Of a stretch of DNA of 64,000 bases, positions 21,694 through 32,950 are shown piece by piece. Each line of letters begins with the position of its first letter. The stretch's first letter is position 1. The stretch comes from Ailurus styani (taxonomy: Eukaryota; Chordata; Mammalia; Carnivora; Ailuridae): NCBI GenBank assembly GCA_002007465.1, contig LNAC01000732.1:1-64000 (forward strand), in the 5' to 3' direction. Both the position numbers and the translations under genes were made by a program. The notes beneath the pieces were generated by a model that saw only the letters and a program-made list of their open reading frames with translations, was not told the origin of the DNA and did not search any database.

Positions 21694-24042
21694 AGTACAT
21701 GGCAAAAATCCAAGAAAGTTAAACTGTGGCCATTACTATTAATGTTTTCTCTCTAAGTTGGCAGCAGCATACAACCTGTAGCTGCTACAGAGAAGGTAAG
21801 TGCAGGGACTCACAAAGAACTGAGAAACTATCCAGGAAGAAAACACCCTTTCTAAAACTGTACTTCTAGTTCTAGCATATAACCCATGGCTGCCTTGATA
21901 AGCAGAAAAATTTTCTCTACTCCTTCAATGCTATTTGATATTTCAAAATAAATTAGGAAAGAGAATCAGAAGCAAATCAAACCAATTATAAAATTAAATG
22001 TGCTTTTCCGTGATTTGCCCAGGCCCCTCCCACAAACACTAGATATTCTAATATGTTCCCCTAGGAGAGTGTTTCATAAACCATGGTCCTATACCACTAA
22101 TATTAGAATCACCCCAGGTGAGGCGACTTATTAAAATGCAAATTATTTGGTTCCCAGCCCAGAATGAAGGAAGAAATGTAGTGGTGAGTGGGGAGAGGTT
22201 CTGAGAACCTTCAATTTTTGCAGTCACCTGAAGTAAATTTTTATGTACACTTAGATGTGCAAAATAATAATCTAGGGCATTGGTTGTCAAGTGTGATTCA
22301 AACTACTAGCATTAGCATCACCTAGGAACTTGTGGGATATACAAAGTCTCAGGCCACACCCCAGACCTGCAGAATCAAACCTGGGCATGTGCCATCTAGG
22401 TGATTCTGATACATGCAAAAGTTTGAGAACTACTGCTTTAGAGTTTGCTCTTCAAAGTGTGGTCCAAGAAGCAATGCTTAGGCATCACCTGGGAGCTTAT
22501 TAGAAATCAGAAATTTGGGATTGCGATACCATCAGCTTTGTTCTTTCCCAAGATTGCTTTGGCTATTTGGGGCTTCACCTCAGTCCACATAAACCAGATT
22601 TTAAAATTTTAAACTATGGCCAGATTATTTCTATGCACATTAAAATCTGAGAAATGCTGGGCTACGTCAGTGTTTTTCAAACTTCTATGAAAGTAAAAAT
22701 ATAACTTTCTAAGCTCTTTCCCTAGAGATTCTGACTTTGAGGGTCTGGAATGACTTTAAAATTTTATATATATTAACATGAATCCTAGGCAATTAATGTT
22801 ATCAGCAAAGTTTAGGAAATACGGCTTTGAAGACAAATTCCTGGGTACCACCTAAGTTATGATTCATTGCTCTATATCAGGTTCTCAATTTTGGCATGAT
22901 AAATGTTATGGGCCAGATAATTCTTTGTTGCAAGGGCTGTTGTGTGCAGTGTAGGGTATCCAACAATGTCTTTGGTCTCTCCCCACTAGATGTCAGTAGC
23001 AGCCTCTCCATTTATGACAATTAAAAATATCTCCAAACATTGACAAATGTCCCCTATGGGAAAAAAATCCCCCCATTCTCCATTGAGAGCCACCACTCTA
23101 GAAGGCAACTGTTATAGTTCTCTATTGTTTTATGACACACTACTCTGAAGCTTAGGAGCTTAAAACCATAACCATGTGGTTTTTCTCAAAAGCCAAGCGT
23201 TCAGGACAGGGTTGGCTGAGTGGTGGTTCTTTTGCTTCATGTGGCATCATCCCACGATATTCCCTTGGTTGCCTTCTATTAGCAGCTGAACTGGAAGATC
23301 TTTAAAAACCTAACATCTGGTCATTTAGAGCTTTCTCTGTCCATGTGATGGCTCAGCATTTGGCAGCCCAACCCAAGGTTCTTTAAAACATGGTGGACGT
23401 TTTCCCAAGAGAGAAAGCAGATGTTTCTAGGGCTCTTAATGGCTAGGCATGGAATTGTCACAGTGTCATTCCCTCCATGTTTTATGGATTAAAGTGAATT
23501 GCAAAGGCAGTCCAGATTCAAGGGGAGGCACGTGGACCATACATACTCATAGGATGGGAGGGGTTAATAGCAGTCACCTTTGGAGACTATTTACCACAGT
23601 GAGTTTTGCAGGCACAGTCCACTTTAAGATCAGAAATTGCTATATCATGTGTTTTTTTTTTAACACATCTCTAGTGTGTTTATCTAAAATAGTGAGAATT
23701 CAATATAATACTGTCCCACAGCATTTTTTAAAACAAATATTAGTTGCAGTATAATTAACATACAGTGTTATATTAGTTTCAAGTGTATGATGTAGTAATT
23801 CAACAATTCCAGGTATTACTCAGTGCTCATCAAGATTAGTGTACTCTTAATCCCCATCATCTATTGCATCCATCCCAACCTCCACCACTGTCCCTTTGGT
23901 AACCACTGGTTTGTTCTCTAAAGCTAAGAGTCTTGCTTTTTGGTTTGTCTCTTTTTTTTTCCTCCTTTATTTATTTCTTTTGTTTCTTAAATTCCACATA
24001 TGAGTGAAATCATATGGTGTTTGTCTTCTCTGACTTATTTCA
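21694..24042. repeat. 2.35-kb block, second copy
   Basis: Aligns with 19047-21396 in the same orientation and then continues uninterrupted into unique sequence. This is therefore probably the copy that reflects the real locus, with 19047-21692 redundant. Confidence 0.95.
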
Positions 24043-24545
24043 CTTGGCATTATACTCTCTAGATCTATCCATGCTGTTGCAAATGGCAAGATTTCATTCT
24101 TTTTGGTGGCTGAATAATAATCCATTATATATTCCACATCTTCTTTATCTATTAATCTACTGATGTACATTTGGGCTGCTTCCATAACTTGGTTATTGTA
24201 AATAATGTTGCAGTAAACATAGAGGTGCATATAACCCTATGAACTAGCGTTTTTGCATTTTTTTATAAATACCCAATAGTGTGATTATTGGATCACACAG
24301 TAGTTCTATTTTTCAAATTTTTTGAGCAACCTCCATACTGTCTTCCAGAGTGGCTGCACCAGTTTGCATTCCCACCAACAGTGCATGAGCATTCCTTTTT
24401 CTCCACAACCTCACCAACACTTGTTTCTTGAGTTTTTGACTTTAGCCATTCTGACAGGTATGAGGTGACATCTCATTGTGGTTTTGATTTGCATTTCCCT
24501 GATGATGAGTGATGCTGAGTATCTTTTCAAACTATGTTTATACAT
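23730..24545 (-). mobile_element. L1 fragment (ORF2 C-terminus and 3' UTR)
   Basis: On the minus strand it reads the end of L1 ORF2 (for example DYYSATKKNEILPFATAW and ESIMPSEISQ within 23967-24230) followed by 3' UTR running toward lower coordinates. On plus, 'ttccagagtggctgcaccagtttgcattcccacc' near 24340 is the typical antisense ORF2 wording. 5'-truncated and with frame damage. Confidence 0.88.
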
Positions 24546-24649
24546 TCCATTAGACTTTTAATTTTTTCTTCTAAAAGATGCATTGTGGAAAGGATTTCTT
24601 CTGGCTTTCCAATTCCATTTCCTTCATTCTAACCTCATCCCCATTTGGG

Positions 24650-24925
24650 GACTAGAATAATTCTTGAATTAATACATACTGTAAAGTATATATAACTAAA
24701 TTGTAGCACTAGATGAGTTTTTACATCCTGGACCAGGATATAGGTTATCAGCACTTCCAGAGCCTCCCAGTCACTGTATCCCTCCAAAAGTAACCACTGA
24801 ATTCTATCACTGTGAATGTTTTGCCTACTTTTTGGTTTTATATAAATTGAGTGTAGAATATCACCCTTTTGTGTTTGGCATATTTTGCTCAATATCATGG
24901 CTGGAAGATTCATCTGTACTCTTGT
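24650..24925 (-). mobile_element. Old L1 3'-region fragment
   Basis: 'agtaaccactgaattctatcactgtgaatgttttgcctac' and 'atcacccttttgtgtttggcatattttgctcaatatcatg' are the diverged antisense form of the L1M 3' UTR ('ccagaatgtcatatag...ctttcacttagcataatg'). Confidence 0.65.
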
Positions 24926-25958
24926 ATAAAAAGCCTGACTCTTCCCACCTCCCCTTGAGTGGTTTATTTATCCTTCATCTCTTTTCTTTCACCCTTTATT
25001 CCACAGCTACATTAATATTTTTTTAAAGCTGATTCTATAGGTCTTCTAAAAAAAACTCATCATCAGACCCTAGATTTCTACTACTTTCAAAATAAAATCT
25101 AAATGCTTAGTTTTCACAATCTCATGCTAATTTATTTTCCAAATCTTACACTACTTACTAACCAGAATACCCAACTGGATCCCACTTAATCTTTGATGTC
25201 CACCATGTTTTCACTCAGCCTTTACCAGGGTCCAGGTGGAGAAATGGACATTCTCTCAAGGCCCTGTCATTTTTGTTTTTCCTTACTCATTTGAGTTGGC
25301 TAGGCTTTCAATTATGATTTTTTAAGCACTGGAGTAACTATACACTCTAGTAATGGTCAGTTGAGATATAATAATGTAAGAAAATTGCGACTGTTTCTGG
25401 CTAGACTGGGAAAAATACCTTGAGGTAGAAGGAATTTCTTCTTTGAGATATCACCTCAAGTAGAAACAGAAATTCTCAAAATATAAAACTTGACTGATAT
25501 TTCAAAACATTACATGGTCAGGAACAGGTAAAATAGAAGAGGTTCAGAGAAACAAGTGAACAGAGGTTTATTTGAATAGAACTGCATTATCTTATTAAAG
25601 AATTAATCATCTTCCATACTACAAATATGTCAGGAGAAAGAGTTGGTTGAGTCTCTAATAAACACAGCTGTGGAGGGACCATCTACTAAAGAAATAAAAG
25701 CATCAGAGAAGGCTAAGTGTCTAGGAAAAAGTAACACTGACAGAACTGTAATTTTTGTGAACAGGAAGTAATAGTAGAGATGAAAGATGTCTTTAGTTAT
25801 TTGAAAGAACATGATTTGTGTTTCCACTTAGTCTAGAATTGGGTCTAATCTGTGTGTGCCAATATGGCATAAACAGCATCAGCACACAATGAGCTCCCAT
25901 CATCAGAGGTGGGAGCCCTGACTTAGGTTAAAGTTTGGTCTAATATAGGTAGTTCCCA
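24926..25958. other. No gene; mostly unique sequence
   Basis: 25060-25230 has L2-like wording ('aaaataaaatctaaatgcttag...cacaatctcatgcta') but weakly. The remainder shows nothing I recognise. Confidence 0.5.
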
Positions 25959-25959
25959 G

Positions 25960-26115
25960 CTGCTGGTATATTAACTAGAAGCGTGAGAGTCACTGAGGCA
26001 CTTTTTACAAGTTAAAAACTTCTAATCCCACTTCTTAACCTACTGAATCACATAGGACAGAGTGTCTAAGAACATGCATTTTTAAGTAAGTGCCTATCAA
26101 GCTTTAAGACCTCCT
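25960..26115 (+). mobile_element. MER5-like hAT fragment
   Basis: 'ctaatcccacttcttaacctactgaatcacataggacagagtgtctaagaacatgcatttttaagtaagtgcc' follows the central and 3' order of MER5A (CCCAGACCTACTGAATCAGA and then 'ttaacaagccc'). Confidence 0.6.
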
Positions 26116-26234
26116 TTAACTGAAGAAATGTTTGCCTTTGATAGCAAAAGGTGTAAGGAAGTTCCTGATTCAAACGATTCTTTGGATTTCTAAGATTCAT
26201 ACAGAAAACATTTTTTTCAATTACCTGCAGCTCC

Positions 26235-26670
26235 ATCCATTTATTTATTTATTCTATATTCATTGGGAGGCTACCATGTGTACTGACATGAAATTAACAC
26301 AATGAGTCAGAACCCTGAACTCACAGAGTATCCAGACTGAAAGGGAAAACAGACATGAAACTGGGAGATACAGAAAACAAATTTATAATTACTACTATGT
26401 CAAGCCATATGAATGTGATGAGTATAATGAAAGAAACTATGGCTTGATAGAGAGATGCTAACAAGGAAGTCTGGTTGAGATTGGAAGTCAGAAATATCAA
26501 CACTAACAAAAAGGATATTGAAGCTGAGGCTTAAGGATGGCAGAAGATTTTTCAGGCCATGAATGAGTAGAAGGGCTTTTCAAGCAGAGCGAACAGTACC
26601 TATGAAGACCATAAAGTGGAAAGAAGGAATCTGTGTTTGTGAGGAACTGAAAGAAGGTCTGAACTGAAGA
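26235..26670 (+). mobile_element. L2 3'-region
   Basis: Order of diverged L2 phrases: 'ttatttattctatattcattgggaggctaccatgtgtactg', 'aactcacagagtatccagactg', 'gaagctgaggcttaaggatggcag', and 'ttttcaagcagagcgaacagtacctatgaag' ('ttccaggcagagggaacagcatgtgcaaag'). Confidence 0.75.
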
Positions 26671-26723
26671 AGACAAGTGGTCCAATATGAAGTTGATAGA
26701 CAGGAGCTAGACCATGCTCAGGG

Positions 26724-27109
26724 TGATGCCTAATTTTATGTGTCAACTTGTCTGGGCCACAGTTCCCAGATATGAGGTCAAACATTATTCTGTATGTTTC
26801 ACTGAGTGTGATTTGAATGATATTAACCTTTAAGAAGGTAGACTTTATGTAATGCAGATTGCCCTTCAAAATGTGGGTGGACCTCATCCGACTGAGGTCC
26901 TAAACAGAGCAAAAGAATGACCTCACCAAGAAAGAGGGAATTAATTCTGTCAGAAGATAGCCTTAGGACTTGCAACACTGTCCCTTTCCTGAGTTTCCAG
27001 TCTGCTGGCTCAGCCTTCAAATTCAGGGCATACCAGACTTTTATATATATATACACACATACATATATCCTCTTAGTTCGGTTTCTCTGGAGAACCATGA
27101 TTAATACAA
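26724..27109 (+). mobile_element. Ancient LTR-like repeat with TG...CA ends
   Basis: Begins TGATGCCTAATTTTATGTGT and ends GGAGAACCATGATTAATACA. Inside are 'gtcaaacattattctg', 'aatgtgggtggacctcatccgac' and 'tcagttcggtttctctggagaacc'-type phrases of a common old mammalian repeat. The TG/CA ends suggest an LTR of retroviral type; family not named. No coding part. Confidence 0.65.
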
Positions 27110-27875
27110 CAAAAGTTGGAAAACTTATAATATATATTTTATTTTGCCAAACATTAGAATAGGAAGCCATTTCAGAAAAGTAGCTTTAGCAAATACTGGT
27201 CATCACATACTTAGTTTTTGTAGATATATTTTTATCCTAGTATATCCATATACAGACATCTAGAAAGGGCCACCAGATTCATAGTCTCCCCTTAGTCACT
27301 TTATCTCTTTAATATACTCTCCCATGCATTTTATATCTTTCCTTTATCCCCCTATTATTTCATAAAGTCCAATTTCAAAAGTTCTGTACTCCCTGTTTTA
27401 AAGATTTTGCTGGGGAAACCACTAAAATAAAGCAGCTCTGAAACCAATTTAACTCCACTGCTCCCAGCATATCAACTACATATAGTTCCAAAATCCCAAT
27501 ATTCTTTCTCTAGAATTTGCATTGAATGACAAGAAAAATTCATCCCAGATCCCCAAGTTAAAAGAAATGCCAATTTATTTTTCTTTCTAGAAATAAACCT
27601 GTAAAGAACTTTCTTTGAATTGGGGTACATGGTAGGGAGGTCTTATTGTAAATTTATTGTCATAGCTCCCATCCAAGGGAAGTCACCAAACTAAATTAAG
27701 TGAGACAGAGGCACCCTGAGTTACTCACTAAAGCATGAAGGGCTACAGAATTCTTCTTGAAGAATTCACACAATTCAGATAGCAATTATAGCTCTCGATT
27801 TTCTCACTAAGCAATACCTGCAAGACTTGGTTTTAAAAAAAATCATGAATGATATTTGGGCTTTCATTATTATAT
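27110..27875. other. No gene; unique sequence
   Basis: Nothing recognised other than A/T-rich low complexity. Confidence 0.55.
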
Positions 27876-27879
27876 TTTT

Positions 27880-28115
27880 TAGAACCTACTATGTACAATT
27901 TCAGGTCTTAGGAATTGGATGATTGATAGCATACACTCAACAAAAACATGATGCATGCCAAGCCTTGCTCAAGCCTCTGGGGATAGAGCAGTAAACAAGG
28001 AAACATGAGGCAGTAGAAGATTCCTCTTCTACTGAATCTTATTTTATTCTGGAGGGGGTGAAACAGACCATAAAATGATAATTAAGCAAGATAATTTCAG
28101 AATCCAATAAGTGCT
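27880..28115 (+). mobile_element. L2 fragment
   Basis: 'agaacctactatgtacaatttcaggtcttagg' and 'caagcctctggggatagagcagtaaacaaggaaac' are diverged L2 3' phrases, with 'aaatgataattaagcaagataatttcag' continuing the same order. Confidence 0.7.
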
Positions 28116-28134
28116 ATGACTATAATCATAAAAA

Positions 28135-28345
28135 GAACAAACACTTAACATATATTTTGTTCCAGAAACTGCATGAAGAATTTTACTCACATGAACTAAT
28201 TTTACCCTCACACCAACTCTATGAGACAAGCACTATTATTACCTGTTTAACAGATTAGGACCCTTAGTCATCAGGAGGTTAATGAATTTGGCTGAAACTA
28301 GGTAGAGCCAAGATGTGCCTCTGGGCCTCTGACCCCAGTTGTCTG
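28135..28345 (+). mobile_element. MIR
   Basis: 'aacacttaacatatattttgttccagaaactg', 'accctcacaccaactctatgagacaagcactattatta', 'taacagattaggac' and 'tggctgaaactaggtagagccaagatg' give a nearly full MIR in order. Confidence 0.8.
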
Positions 28346-28564
28346 TGCCTCTCACTTCCATGTTAGGGGGTGGCTAGGATGGGAAGGCATTGGGGTCCAC
28401 TTAGAGGGAACTGTCAGAAAAGGCCTCCCTGAGGACTGATGTAGCTCTGAGACAAGACTAAAGGATTCATAATATTCCAGAACCTAAAAAACTCAAGGAT
28501 TCAAAACATTCTAGAACTCAAATGACTTAAACCATAAGTAGAAAAATGATGTCTAAAATAATGC

Positions 28565-28775
28565 AGCAGTAACACCCAACATTTTTGGAATGTTCCCTAT
28601 TTGCCAAACTGTCTTAAGTGCACTATCAGCTCCATCTCAGTTAGTCCTCGAAATGCTTCTATGTGTAGTGCTATACATCTCCACTTCAATGAGGAAAGCA
28701 GGAATTCAGAGATAATAGACAGCTTGCCTTGGGTCAGCAAGAGACCAGGAGTGATTCTGTGTACAGAGTCTAGAA
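28565..28775 (+). mobile_element. MIR
   Basis: 'aatgttccctatttgccaaactgtcttaagtgcactatcagctcc', 'tcagttagtcctcgaaatgcttctatg', 'caatgaggaaagcagg' and 'agcttgccttgggtcagcaagagaccaggag' follow the MIR order. Confidence 0.78.
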
Positions 28776-29217
28776 ACATTTGGTGACTGTAAAGGCAGGT
28801 AAACTGGAAACCACAAAATGAAAGAGGAAAGAAGAGTGACTTAAATGAATAGAAAATATATTTTACACAGAGTTTATTCTTCTCTTCATTAATGGAGACA
28901 AACCATGTGGTTTACTAGAGGATGTCTCAAGCAGAGAAAACACCTCTTTGTGAAAAGAAATGGAGAACAGAACTGACATTTTTGATTATCAGTTACATAT
29001 TAGGCACTGTATTTAGTGCTTTCTGGAGTCTGGGAATTAAAATTTTTAAACTTGAAGTAATCAAGATTCCCACTACTAGCTCAATGTACTAAGTTTGAAT
29101 CCACACTAACGTCTGTCACCTCACTAATGCTTGATCCCATGAGGTTTCTTACAGGTGTCAGAAGTCTGGTCTCTAGTTGTATATTTTTGTGCCAAAATTT
29201 CTAAGTTTTTGTTGTAG
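28776..29217. other. No gene; unique sequence
   Basis: A weak MIR-like phrase ('cagttacatattaggcactgtatttagtgctttc') is near 28990-29025. Nothing else is recognised. Confidence 0.55.
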
Positions 29218-29234
29218 CTGGAGCTCATATTTTA

Positions 29235-29434
29235 TTTTATTTTTTTAACGATTTTATTTACTTATTTGACACAGAGAGAAAGTGAGAGAGTACAAGCAGG
29301 GGGAGCGGCAGTGGGAGGGGGAGAAGCAGGCTTCCCACTGAGCAAGGATCCTGATGCGGGCTTGATCCCAAGACCCTGGGATCATGACCTAAACTGAAGG
29401 CAGACACTGAACCAACTGAGCCACCCAGGAGCCC
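29235..29434 (-). mobile_element. CAN-SINE with 17-bp target duplication
   Basis: Reversed tail ATTTTATTTACTTATTTGAC, GA-rich block, CTGGGATCATGACC centre and GAGCCACCCAGGAGCCC head. The perfect direct repeat CTGGAGCTCATATTTTA lies at 29218-29234 and 29435-29451. Confidence 0.95.
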
Positions 29435-29451
29435 CTGGAGCTCATATTTTA

Positions 29452-31040
29452 AACATATCTCTTATTACCTTTTAATTTAATAAAGTACCCCAACATCTTT
29501 AGTTATGTGAATGTATGTGACTAAATGAGACAGCAAGAAAGAATAAGAGTAAGAGAGAAAAAAGAATGAAATAGAGCAAGAGATAGAGAGGTAAAGAGAA
29601 TGAATAAAAATGGGTATGTCACAAAACAGCTTAGCTGTCACAGATGCTTCAAAGAAGTGGTGCGCATGTATTACCATTCATTACCTTAGTATAATTCAGA
29701 ACCTTGTTTGTTTGTTATTAATTTGCACAAAAGAGTCATGTCCCTGGAAGAAACAGAGGAAGTATGAGTTCCACTGAATCCTTGGCCTTCCCCAAGTGGT
29801 CCGGTTGTCAACAAGGTTTCCTGTTCCATCATGGAACTTCTAAGATAAATACAATTTCAAATTCTAATCATCTCTAAGTGATGAAAAATGGAATAATGAA
29901 AGCAAATAAACAACTTAGAGTCTGTCTCTACTTATAAACAAACCCACGCAATCAGAAATGAATGACCTATTTCCTTCAACTGTGGTATTTCTCTAGTTCA
30001 TAGATATTAGTCCAGTTATCCATCCTAGCAGTCACCCATTTATCCTCTCAACAAACACATATTGAGCACCTATTAATTACAGGCCTATGATCTTAACCAG
30101 AGGTACAGTTATAAGAATCATGAGCCTAGAGGTGATGACTAAAGTCATGGACATAGAAGAGATCTCCCAGAGTGGGGAAAATCAGTGAAAATAAATGAAG
30201 GCCAGCGACAGAAACCCCTGGATAAAGCAGACATTGAAGCATAAAGAAATATGAGCCAGGAAAGGAAACTTAGACGAAATGGTCAGAAAATTAGGAGGAG
30301 AACAGAAAAGGTCTACCTTTTTCAAAAGGAAGGAGGGCTTGACAAGATCAAACCAGATGAAGACAGGATTAGTCCAGAGGCTTAGGTATCTAGGAGGTTA
30401 CTGGCAGATTTCACCTGTGACATTTTAGTGCAAGGTTGGAGGTAGAAGCCTGATTACTGTGAATTGTCAAGTGAAGGATAGGTACTGAGTGAAAACTGTA
30501 ATGGGAGATTATCTACTTGAGGAGTCTATCTGTGAAGAAAAACAGAAAGGGTGAGCAATAAAAGGAGATTCTAAGTCAAAGGAGAATTTGTAGTATAAGA
30601 TGGAGGTGACAAGCACTTTCACAGGCTGTGTGGAAGGAACCAGTACAGAAAGAAAAATTGGAAATGCAGGAGAGAGAGAACAGAGGGTCAAGAGGCACTC
30701 AGATCAAGAGCACAGAAGCAGAGATATGTAACCTTTGAAGATAAGACACACCTTTTCCTCAGGCACTGAAAAAGAGAATGAAATTAGATGCAATTCTATA
30801 TTTTTAAGTATAAGAAGAGGAAATTGAAGGAGAGCAGATCTAAAAATGCTGTTTTTCTAGGTGACAAAGGCAAGGTTCAACTAACTACTGGGAGAGTGAG
30901 GTAGAGAACTTGAAGGGGCTGGTATGGTATGAAATACCTATGCCGGAGAATGGAAGGGAAGGCAAATCAAGGACATTTAGAATTACTGAGTGGACACAAA
31001 AGAACCATCTGGGTTTGACATTCACTTCATAGTTTTGAGC
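29452..31040. other. No gene; weak L2-like sequence
   Basis: A purine-rich tract is at 29520-29605. The wording from 30040 ('caacaaacacatattgagcacctattaattacaggcc') and the purine-rich text from 30180 to 30930 resembles L2 3'-region sequence on the plus strand, but divergence prevents firm boundaries. Confidence 0.45.
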
Positions 31041-31044
31041 TACA

Positions 31045-31190
31045 GCGGCATTTCTTAGAGTCTGTCCCACAAACCACCTGAATTAGATTTTCCTGAGATC
31101 CTTGCTATTAATGCCAATTTGTGGATCCCATTTCAGACCCTACTACATCTTCTCAGGTGATTCTCGTGTTCAATAAATTCTGAAACCACT
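31045..31190 (+). mobile_element. MER5-like hAT fragment
   Basis: 'atttcttagagtctgtcccacaaaccacctgaattagatt' to 'ctcaggtgattctcgtgttcaataaattctgaaaccactg' matches MER5A from one end to the other. Confidence 0.8.
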
Positions 31191-31197
31191 GATCGGG

Positions 31198-31372
31198 ACA
31201 GTTTCTCAAACTTTCTCAGTTCCACAAATCACTTAAGCTTTTGTACAGATTCTTAGACTTTGATCAGATCTATTGAATCAATATACTCAGTAGAAAGTTC
31301 TGGGCATCTTTACTGTTAATTAGAGGCCTGGATGTTTCTGATGACCAGTTAAGTTTAAGAACACTGAGCTCA
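31198..31372 (+). mobile_element. Second MER5-like hAT fragment
   Basis: Begins CAGTTTCTCAAACTTTCTCA and ends TTAAGTTTAAGAACACTG, close behind the first copy and in the same orientation. Confidence 0.7.
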
Positions 31373-31420
31373 AGTTCAGATGTGATGGAAGTTAGCAAGG
31401 AGTATTAATAATGGTGTATG

Positions 31421-31617
31421 GGGGCACCTGGGTGGCCCAGTTGGTTAGGCGTCTGCCTTTAGCTCAGTTCAGCTGAGTTCTAGGATTGAGCCCTGCATCA
31501 GGCTCCCTGCTCAGCAGGGAGTCTGCTTCTCCCTCTCCCTTTGCCCCTCCCCCAACTCGTGCACAGGCTCTCTCTCTCCCTCTCCCTCTGAAATAAATAA
31601 ATAAAAATCTTTAAAAA
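31421..31617 (+). mobile_element. CAN-SINE
   Basis: Head GGGGCACCTGGGTGGCCCAG, body with CTCAGCAGGGAGTCTGCTTC and tail AAATAAATAAATAAAAATCT. The flanks AATGGTGTATG (31410-31420) and AATGGTTTATG (31619-31629) are a target duplication with one mismatch. Confidence 0.93.
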
Positions 31618-31639
31618 AATGGTTTATGAGTTCACAGAA

Positions 31640-32100
31640 TATGATTTTTTATTTTATTTTTAATTAATATACAGTAAAATTGATGTATTTGTGTCCAGTT
31701 GTAAGAATTTTGGGACATATATAAATTTGTGTAATCATCACCACAATCAGAAGAGTTGAATCAAGGAAAAAAATTTGCTTGTGCATTACAGTAAAATTCT
31801 CCCCTAGTTGCTGGCAACAAGTCACCTATTTTCTACCACTACAGTCTTGTCCTTTCAAGAATGTCATATGTTATCATAAAGTGGGTAACCTTTTCGGATT
31901 TGTTTCATTCAGCATAATGCCTTGAGATTCATCCAAATTGTTGCTTTTATCAATATTTTGTTGTTTTTCTAGCTGAATAGTATTCCAATATATAGATATA
32001 CCATAATTTATACATTATCCATTAAAAGACATTTGGGTTGTGACTTTCAGTTTTTATAATTGTGAAAAATTCTGTAATGAAAATATGCATGCTCTTTAGT
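31640..32100 (-). mobile_element. Old L1 3'-region and ORF2-end fragment
   Basis: On plus, 'tacagtaaaattgatgtatttg...ggacatatataaatttgtgtaatcatcaccacaatcag', 'catataaa'-like spacers, 'ttcattcagcataatgccttgag', 'tgaatagtattccaatatatag' and 'taaaagacatttgggttgtg' are the antisense L1 3' UTR then ORF2 end, in order. Confidence 0.8.
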
Positions 32101-32717
32101 GTAAAGAGCCAGGAACAGGATTTCTACAAGATGAATTCTTAATTCATTAATAAATAGTTACTGAGCAGTCATTGTGTATAAATGAAAGTTTTAACTGTCT
32201 ATGTATAGAAATATATAGAAATTTTGATAGAAAAACTAAGATAATTTTGAATAAAATGCAGAATGACATTCAACATGAGGTAGAAGAGATGGACATACAC
32301 ATGATTATTACAAAGGAGTGAAGTATGGCGTTGGGGATAAAGGTTTAGAGGGGAAGCAAAGACTGTGGGGTGAACAGCAACATATTCAACCTCAAGGTTG
32401 ATATGATTATATAGAAGAACCAATTTCTCCTCTCATTGCCATGGCTAATATTATAGAGCACTGTGGGCTTGAAAGCTATAATAAATCTAAAGCAAGTAAA
32501 AACGAAACAACACAAAAAACAAAATGACTTTCACTGATATTTTTGTCTACCGCTATATCAAAAGATTAGCATAGAGTATGCAGTCAGTGAATGCCTGGTA
32601 AAGAAAGAAGAGTCATGCCTATGTATGCTGGGGGCCAGAGGGCACGACCATTTCAGAAGAAGTGGGTTAGTAAGAGTACAAGTTTTTAGTGCTATAGGAA
32701 ATGAGTTCAGATGCATT
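32101..32717. other. No gene; unique sequence
   Basis: Nothing recognised; L2-like wording is faint at 32270-32400. Confidence 0.5.
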
Positions 32718-32732
32718 TAAACCACTGTTTAT

Positions 32733-32935
32733 GGGCGCCTGGGTGGCTCAGTGGGTTAAAGCCTCTGCTTTCGGCTCAGGTCATGATCCCAGGGTCCTGG
32801 GATTGAGGCCCGCATCGGGCTCTCTGCTCAGCAGGGAGCCTGCTTCCTCCTCTCTCCTCTCTCTCTGCCTGCCTCTCTGCCTACTTGTAATCTCTCTCTG
32901 TGTGTCAAATAAATAAAATCTTAAAAAAAAATAAA
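32733..32935 (+). mobile_element. Young CAN-SINE with 15-bp target duplication
   Basis: Near-consensus copy: GGGCGCCTGGGTGGCTCAGT head, TGCCTACTTGTAATCTCTCT in the 3' part, AAATAAATAAAATCTT tail. The perfect direct repeat TAAACCACTGTTTAT lies at 32718-32732 and 32936-32950. An apparent 71-codon frame here is only translated SINE. Confidence 0.97.
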
Positions 32936-32950
32936 TAAACCACTGTTTAT

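Noticed and set aside
19401..22290. The same 80-codon minus-strand frame seen twice (19401-19643 and 22048-22290)
   Set aside because: It falls in a MER5-like element and is doubled only because the whole block is duplicated.
32701..32916. Open frame reading GAWVAQWVKASAFGSGHDPR
   Set aside because: This is the CAN-SINE translated; the same peptide recurs from the SINEs at 36466, 38060 and 58995. It is not a gene.
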